Assembly (NCBI GenBank): GCA_012719335.1 | Contig: JAAYAO010000202.1 | Span: 1-8,518, forward strand | Source of the DNA: Propionibacterium sp. | GTDB taxonomy: Bacteria; Actinomycetota; Actinomycetes; Propionibacteriales; Propionibacteriaceae | DNA length: 8,518 nucleotides | Direction of reading: 5' to 3' | Shown here: positions 5,210 to 8,518 of the stretch, piece by piece | Position numbering within the stretch: the first letter of the stretch is position 1 | How the letters are laid out: each line of letters starts with the position of its first letter | Made by a program: the position numbers and the translations under genes | Notes under the pieces: generated by a model | Databases searched by the model: none | Told to the model about the DNA's origin: nothing | Seen by the model: only the letters and a program-made list of their open reading frames with translations

Positions 5210-6501
5210 TCACGAACTGGTCGAGGTCGGTGCGGTTCCGCCCCGCCGCGGTGGCCCGTCCCGGCACCGAGGCCGAACTCGTCGCGGCCCTCACCGCCGC
5301 CGCCGAACGCGGCCAGGGGGTGCGGGTGATCGGGGCGGGTCATTCCTTCACCCCGCTGATCCGCACCGACGGGCTGCTGATCAGCCTCGACCGGCTGACC
5401 GGGGTGAGCCGGGTCGACCCGGCCACCGGTGAGGTCACCCTGTGGGGCGGCACCCGGATCCGGGACATCGCCGCCCTGTTGGCGCCGTGGGGGTTGGCGC
5501 TGCCGAACATGGGTGACATCGACGCCCAGTCGATCGCCGGCGCGGTGTCCACCGGCACCCACGGCACCGGGCCGGCGTACACCGGCTACTCGGGCATGGT
5601 GACCGGGCTGCGGCTGGCCCTGCCCGACGGCCGGGTGCTCGACTGCTCGGCCACCGAGCACCCCGACCTGTTCGCCGCCGCCCGGGTGGGTCTGGGCGTG
5701 CTGGGGGTGATCGTGGCGGTGCGGTTGCGGTGCGTGCCGGCGTTCACCCTGACCTGCCGGGAAACCACCGAACCGATCCGGGCCGTGCTGGCCGACTTCG
5801 TCGACCGGGCCCGGGCGGCGGATCACCTGGAGTTCTTCTGGTTCCCGGGCACACCGCGGGCCACGGTGAAGCAGCTCACCCGGGGCCCGGCCGACGCCCC
5901 GACCCGTCCGATGACCCGGTTCGATCGGGTGGTGAACCGTGAACTGCTCGGCAACGTCGCCTTCGGGGCGTTGGACGCCGCCGCCGCGTCGGTGCCCCGG
6001 CTGGCCCCGGCGGTGCGCGCCGTGGCGTCGCGGTGGATGGCCGGTGCGGGTTTCAGTGATGCCTCCCACCGGGTGTACGTCGCACCGCGGCGGGTGCGCT
6101 TTCACGAAACCGAGTACGCGATGCCGCTCGCGGCCTTCGCCGAGGTGGTGCCCGAGGTGGAGCGGGCGATCGTCGCCTCCGGGCAGCAGCTCACCTTTCC
6201 GTTGGAGGTGCGCACCAGCGCCGCCGACGACACCTGGTTGGGCACCGCCGCCGGCCGGGAAACGGTGTACGTGGCGGTGCACCGCTACCACCGGGAACCG
6301 TTCGCACCACTCCTGGCGGCGGTCGAACCGGTCTTCGCCGCCCATGCCGGCCGACCACATTGGGGCAAGGAGCATTCCCTGACCGCCGACGACCTCGCCG
6401 TCCGGTACCCGCGGTTCGACGACTTCAATCGGGTTCGGCACGGCATCGACCCCGACGGAGTCCTGCTCGGGCCTTACTTGCGCGAGCTGCTCGGCGTGTA
6501 G
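5206..6501 (+). CDS. FAD-linked D-arabinono/L-gulono-1,4-lactone oxidase-family protein
   Basis: A vanillyl-alcohol-oxidase-family flavoprotein of 431 residues, related to aldonolactone oxidases/dehydrogenases and alditol oxidase. The N-terminal FAD domain has GAGHSFTPL with H46, the position of the covalent flavin histidine in this family, and the PP-loop GDIDAQSIAGAVSTGTHGTG (103-122). The C-terminal substrate domain has FPLEVR with E334 and R336, and PHWGKEH with K388. These match the Glu/Arg/Lys catalytic set of alditol oxidase in order and spacing. Members oxidise sugar lactones or polyols, passing electrons to oxygen or another acceptor; which applies here cannot be read. No signal peptide or membrane segment is seen, so it is probably cytoplasmic. 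It is co-translated with the PLP protein upstream. The family is firm, the substrate open. Confidence 0.92.
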   Translation: MITNWSRSVRFRPAAVARPGTEAELVAALTAAAERGQGVRVIGAGHSFTPLIRTDGLLISLDRLTGVSRVDPATGEVTLWGGTRIRDIAALLAPWGLALPNMGDIDAQSIAGAVSTGTHGTGPAYTGYSGMVTGLRLALPDGRVLDCSATEHPDLFAAARVGLGVLGVIVAVRLRCVPAFTLTCRETTEPIRAVLADFVDRARAADHLEFFWFPGTPRATVKQLTRGPADAPTRPMTRFDRVVNRELLGNVAFGALDAAAASVPRLAPAVRAVASRWMAGAGFSDASHRVYVAPRRVRFHETEYAMPLAAFAEVVPEVERAIVASGQQLTFPLEVRTSAADDTWLGTAAGRETVYVAVHRYHREPFAPLLAAVEPVFAAHAGRPHWGKEHSLTADDLAVRYPRFDDFNRVRHGIDPDGVLLGPYLRELLGV

Positions 6502-6531
6502 CGCAGATCACGTCCGCTGTCATTTTCGACT

Positions 6532-6561
6532 GATGGGCAAACTTCTGCTGCGATGGGAAAA
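6532..6561 (+). promoter_or_regulatory. Direct repeat GATGGGMAAA, 20-bp period, upstream of the saccharopine-dehydrogenase-like gene
   Basis: GATGGGCAAA (6532-6541) and GATGGGAAAA (6552-6561) match at 9 of 10 bases and are 20 bp apart, about two helical turns, on one DNA face. The second copy lies between the expected -35 and -10 positions. This is a possible regulator-binding pair; the regulator is unknown. Confidence 0.4.
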
Positions 6562-6568
6562 CGCTCCC

Positions 6569-6574
6569 TACGAT
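6569..6574 (+). promoter_or_regulatory. -10 box TACGAT of the saccharopine-dehydrogenase-like gene
   Basis: TACGAT lies 28 nt before the ATG at 6603, giving a leader of roughly 20 nt that contains the Shine-Dalgarno. The -35 region at about 17 bp is a poor match (TGCTGC). A separate promoter agrees with the 101-bp gap from the lactone oxidase gene. Confidence 0.5.
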
Positions 6575-6590
6575 GAGCGCACCCCCTCAC

Positions 6591-6596
6591 GAGGAG
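6591..6596 (+). promoter_or_regulatory. Shine-Dalgarno GAGGAG deciding the start at 6603
   Basis: GAGGAG is followed by 6 nt and ATG. It favours 6603 over the in-frame ATG at 6573, which overlaps the -10 box and so would not be transcribed from it. Confidence 0.8.
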
Positions 6597-6602
6597 ATAG
6601 CC

Positions 6603-7760
6603 ATGCGAGCTGTGCAGTTGGGCGTCGGAACGGTCGGTTCCGACATCGCCAAGCGAATTGCCGAAGAGAACCCCGACGTCGATCTGATCGTCGCCGACTA
6701 CCGGGTGGCGGCCGCCGAGGCCGTCGCCGGCCCCCTCAACGCGCGCGCCGTCCACGTGGACGCGAACGACCCCGCCTCCCTGGCGGAGGTGATCGACGGG
6801 GCCGATGTGGTGATCAACGCCGTCGGCCCGTTCTACAAGTACGGACGCACGATCCTGCAGGCGGTCGTCGACGCCGGCGCGCACTACGTCGACATCTGTG
6901 ACGAGTACGACGTCACCCACGACATCTTCACCGATGAGGCCCTGGGCAAGCGGGTCGCCGACGCCGGCCGCACCGTGATGATGGGCTGCGGCGCCACCCC
7001 GGGCATGTCGAACGTGGCCGGCAAGTGGGCGATCGAACAACTCGACACCGCCGAAACCATCGACATGTACCTGTTGGTGCCGCACCACCCCACCCTGGGC
7101 GCCACCGTGAACGACCACATGCTCTATGCCCTGTCGGGCAACGTGATCGAGTACCTGGACGGCAGCATGCAGCAGGTGCCGGCCTGGGAGGGCGTGGAGC
7201 ACAAGGAGATGCCCGAGGGCATCGGCGCCTTCGACTTCGGCTGGTTCGGGCACCCCGAGCCGATCACCTGGGCGCTGAGCTACCCCGACCTGCAGCGCAG
7301 CACGATCCGTTTCTCCTGGAAGCCCGGTGAGGTCAACGAGCTCTGGCAGTTGTTCAACAAGCTCGGCCTGACCCACGATCAGGAACTGCCCCGCCTCGGG
7401 GTCGTGCCGCGTCAGGTGCTCGCCCACCTGATGGACGACCCGGCCGGGCAGCGGATGATCGAGGTCGACCACGGCTCGTCCACACTCGCCTCGGCGTGGA
7501 TGATCGAGGCCAAGGGCACCAAGGACGGACGCCCGGCCACGGCGCGGGCGCACACCGTGATGCACTACGGCGACCTGGCCCAGTCCGGCGGCAGCATGCT
7601 GACCGCGTGGCTGGCCGCCGAGGCCGCCACCGGCATTCTGCAGGGCACCATCACCCAGCGCGGTGTGCTGGCCCCCGAGCAGGTGTTCCCGGCCCGCGAG
7701 ACGGTGGAGCGCTACGCCGCGTACACCGGCATCAACGTGGTGCTGACCCCGGCCACCTGA
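6603..7760 (+). CDS. Saccharopine dehydrogenase-like NAD(P)-binding oxidoreductase
   Basis: A 385-residue protein of the saccharopine-dehydrogenase/Lys9 superfamily, whose members carry out NAD(P)-dependent oxidative deamination or reductive condensation of amino acids and related amines. The N-terminal Rossmann motif is GVGTVG (7-12), with D32 after strand 2 hinting at NAD preference. NAVGPF (72-77), YVDICDE (95-101) and GCGATPGMSNV (128-138) are the conserved inter-domain blocks of the family. The C-terminal half is the mixed alpha/beta catalytic domain. It may be a lysine- or carboxynorspermidine-type dehydrogenase, or an uncharacterised member; no partner gene of lysine or polyamine metabolism is next to it. 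It has its own promoter and ribosome-binding site, and it converges on glyS. The superfamily is firm; the reaction is not assigned. Confidence 0.88.
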   Translation: MRAVQLGVGTVGSDIAKRIAEENPDVDLIVADYRVAAAEAVAGPLNARAVHVDANDPASLAEVIDGADVVINAVGPFYKYGRTILQAVVDAGAHYVDICDEYDVTHDIFTDEALGKRVADAGRTVMMGCGATPGMSNVAGKWAIEQLDTAETIDMYLLVPHHPTLGATVNDHMLYALSGNVIEYLDGSMQQVPAWEGVEHKEMPEGIGAFDFGWFGHPEPITWALSYPDLQRSTIRFSWKPGEVNELWQLFNKLGLTHDQELPRLGVVPRQVLAHLMDDPAGQRMIEVDHGSSTLASAWMIEAKGTKDGRPATARAHTVMHYGDLAQSGGSMLTAWLAAEAATGILQGTITQRGVLAPEQVFPARETVERYAAYTGINVVLTPAT

Positions 7761-7810
7761 GGTCGGGCCATCAGACGGGACGGTCCGCCACGTCAGCGGC
7801 CCCTGCCGCC

Positions 7811-7993
7811 ACACGCCGGTTGAGCCGCCCCATCACCGGCCCACCACACGCTGGTTGAGCCGCCGCGTCAGCGGCGCGTCGAAACCCCGCGAGGATTTCG
7901 CAGAAGCGTTCCCGGGGTTTCGACACCTGGCCGCAAGCGGCCAGGGCTCAACCAGCGTGTCAGGGCGGCTTCGCCAGGGCTCAACCAGCGTGT
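7811..7993. repeat. Compound REP-like palindrome in the convergent gap (four element ends)
   Basis: Two ends point one way (starting ACACGCCGGTTGAGCC at 7811 and ACACGCTGGTTGAGCC at 7846, period 35) and two point the other (GGCTCAACCAGCGTGT at 7945-7960 and 7978-7993, period 33; 21 bases from 7940 recur exactly from 7973). The 16-base arms 7846-7861 and 7945-7960 are perfect inverses, as are the 12-base inner arms 7878-7889 and 7913-7924. The element at 7849-7888 has its own 6-bp hairpin (7861-7866/7871-7876), and the one at 7914-7957 a 9-bp hairpin. Ends match the element upstream of dgt. This fills the gap between two convergent genes, where a two-way terminator would be expected. Confidence 0.85.
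7926..7945. terminator. 9-bp perfect hairpin, possible bidirectional terminator between convergent genes
   Basis: CCTGGCCGC and GCGGCCAGG pair perfectly around AA inside the REP-like element. No U run follows on either strand, so it is not a canonical intrinsic terminator. Its place between the ends of the plus-strand dehydrogenase and minus-strand glyS makes a terminating or 3'-end-protecting role plausible. Confidence 0.4.
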
Positions 7994-7997
7994 GGGG

Positions 7998-8518
7998 TCA
8001 GCAGCCGATCAGGCGGGTGGCGAGGTAGCCCTCGACCTGGTCGATGGCGATCCGTTCCTGGGTCATCGTGTCGCGTTCGCGGATGGTGACCGCGTTGTCC
8101 TCGAGGGTGTCGAAGTCGACGGTGATGCAGTACGGGGTGCCGATCTCGTCCTGGCGGCGGTAGCGGCGGCCGATGGCCTGGGCGTCGTCGAAATCGACGT
8201 TCCAGTTCTGCCGCAGCTGGGCCGCGAGATCCCGGGCCTTCGGCGACAGGTCGGCGTTGCGCGACAGCGGCAGCACCGCGGCCTTGACCGGGGCGAGGCG
8301 ACGGTCGAGCTTCAACACGGTGCGGGTGTCGACCCCGCCCTTGGTGTTGGGGGCCTCGTCCTCGGTGTAGGCCTCGATCATGAACGCCATCAACGACCGG
8401 GTCAGGCCGGCGGAGGGTTCGATCACGTACGGCACCCAGCGCTCCCCGGCGGCCTGGTCGAAGTAGGACAGATCCTGGCCGGAGTGCTCGGAGTGGGTGG
8501 ACAGGTCGAAGTCGGTGC
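7998..8518 (-). CDS. glyS: Glycyl-tRNA synthetase, C-terminal 172 residues (5' part off the right edge)
   Basis: Class II glycine-tRNA ligase of the single-chain dimeric type, which charges tRNA-Gly in the cytoplasm. The frame is open from the right window edge to the TGA at 7998. Visible blocks are [20 protein letters not shown] (residues 1-20 of the fragment), class II motif 3 with its arginine in [12 protein letters not shown] (R40), then the anticodon-binding domain with [44 protein letters not shown] and the terminal [20 protein letters not shown]. This closely follows actinobacterial GlyS. Nothing is truncated at the C-terminus. It converges with the saccharopine-dehydrogenase-like gene across a repeat-filled gap. 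Recognition is firm. Confidence 0.96.
   Translation of the reverse strand, partial: TDFDLSTHSEHSGQDLSYFDQAAGERWVPYVIEPSAGLTRSLMAFMIEAYTEDEAPNTKGGVDTRTVLKLDRRLAPVKAAVLPLSRNADLSPKARDLAAQLRQNWNVDFDDAQAIGRRYRRQDEIGTPYCITVDFDTLEDNAVTIRERDTMTQERIAIDQVEGYLATRLIGC

Noticed and set aside
5179..6441. Minus-strand open frame opposite the lactone oxidase (420 codons)
   Set aside because: It is Gly/His/Arg/Pro-rich with no domain; the plus strand carries a full family signature.
6573..6602. Upstream in-frame ATG for the saccharopine-dehydrogenase-like gene
   Set aside because: It overlaps the TACGAT -10 box and adds ten residues before the Rossmann strand; GAGGAG supports 6603.
6474..7814. Minus-strand open frame opposite the saccharopine-dehydrogenase-like gene (446 codons)
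   Set aside because: Shadow composition, and it covers the promoter and both ends of a well-supported plus-strand gene.
7811..7993. CRISPR array, because of 33-35 bp spaced repeats
   Set aside because: The repeats are inverted, imperfect and contiguous with hairpins, there are no unique even-length spacers, and no cas gene is present.

Overview
This is a GC-rich, densely coding window with many GTG starts, a run of apparently leaderless genes, and proteins that resemble actinobacterial families. The most likely source is an actinomycete (Actinomycetota). The intergenic repeat family (GGGGTTTCGAC ... GGCTCAACCAGCG) reminds me of repeats in Propionibacteriales-like genomes, but the order and genus cannot be fixed from this sequence alone.

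Layout, left to right. Positions 1-594 (minus) hold the N-terminal 198 residues of a FetB/UPF0014-type ABC permease that runs off the left edge. Its GTG start overlaps by 4 bp the stop of an HD-domain dGTPase-like phosphohydrolase (591-1718, minus). A 289-bp gap (1719-2007) is packed with repeats: a REP-like hairpin element, a 35-37 bp tandem tail, and a 73-bp palindrome made of four copies of a 13-bp motif. Next come DusB tRNA-dihydrouridine synthase (2008-3156, minus) and an SDR oxidoreductase with a degenerate catalytic tetrad (3208-3981, minus). Only 25 bp separate the SDR from a divergent plus-strand pair: a PLP-dependent alanine-racemase-fold protein (4007-5209), overlapped by 4 bp with an FAD-linked sugar-lactone oxidase (5206-6501). 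A saccharopine-dehydrogenase-like protein follows under its own promoter (6603-7760, plus). It converges on the C-terminal end of glycyl-tRNA synthetase (7998-8518, minus, partial). The 237-bp convergent gap holds a compound palindrome of the same REP-like family seen upstream of dgt.

Functionally, the minus-strand genes glyS, dusB and dgt are housekeeping genes for translation and nucleotide-pool control. The plus-strand block and the SDR look like a small metabolic cassette (PLP enzyme, lactone oxidase, dehydrogenases) placed between them; its pathway is not evident. I see no phage, plasmid, defence, CRISPR or transposase gene. The most notable signals are regulatory and structural: overlapping divergent leaderless promoters in a 25-bp gap, the two kinds of symmetric palindromic repeat arrays, and the P-S-Y-R active site of the SDR. 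I find no convincing new multi-gene system.
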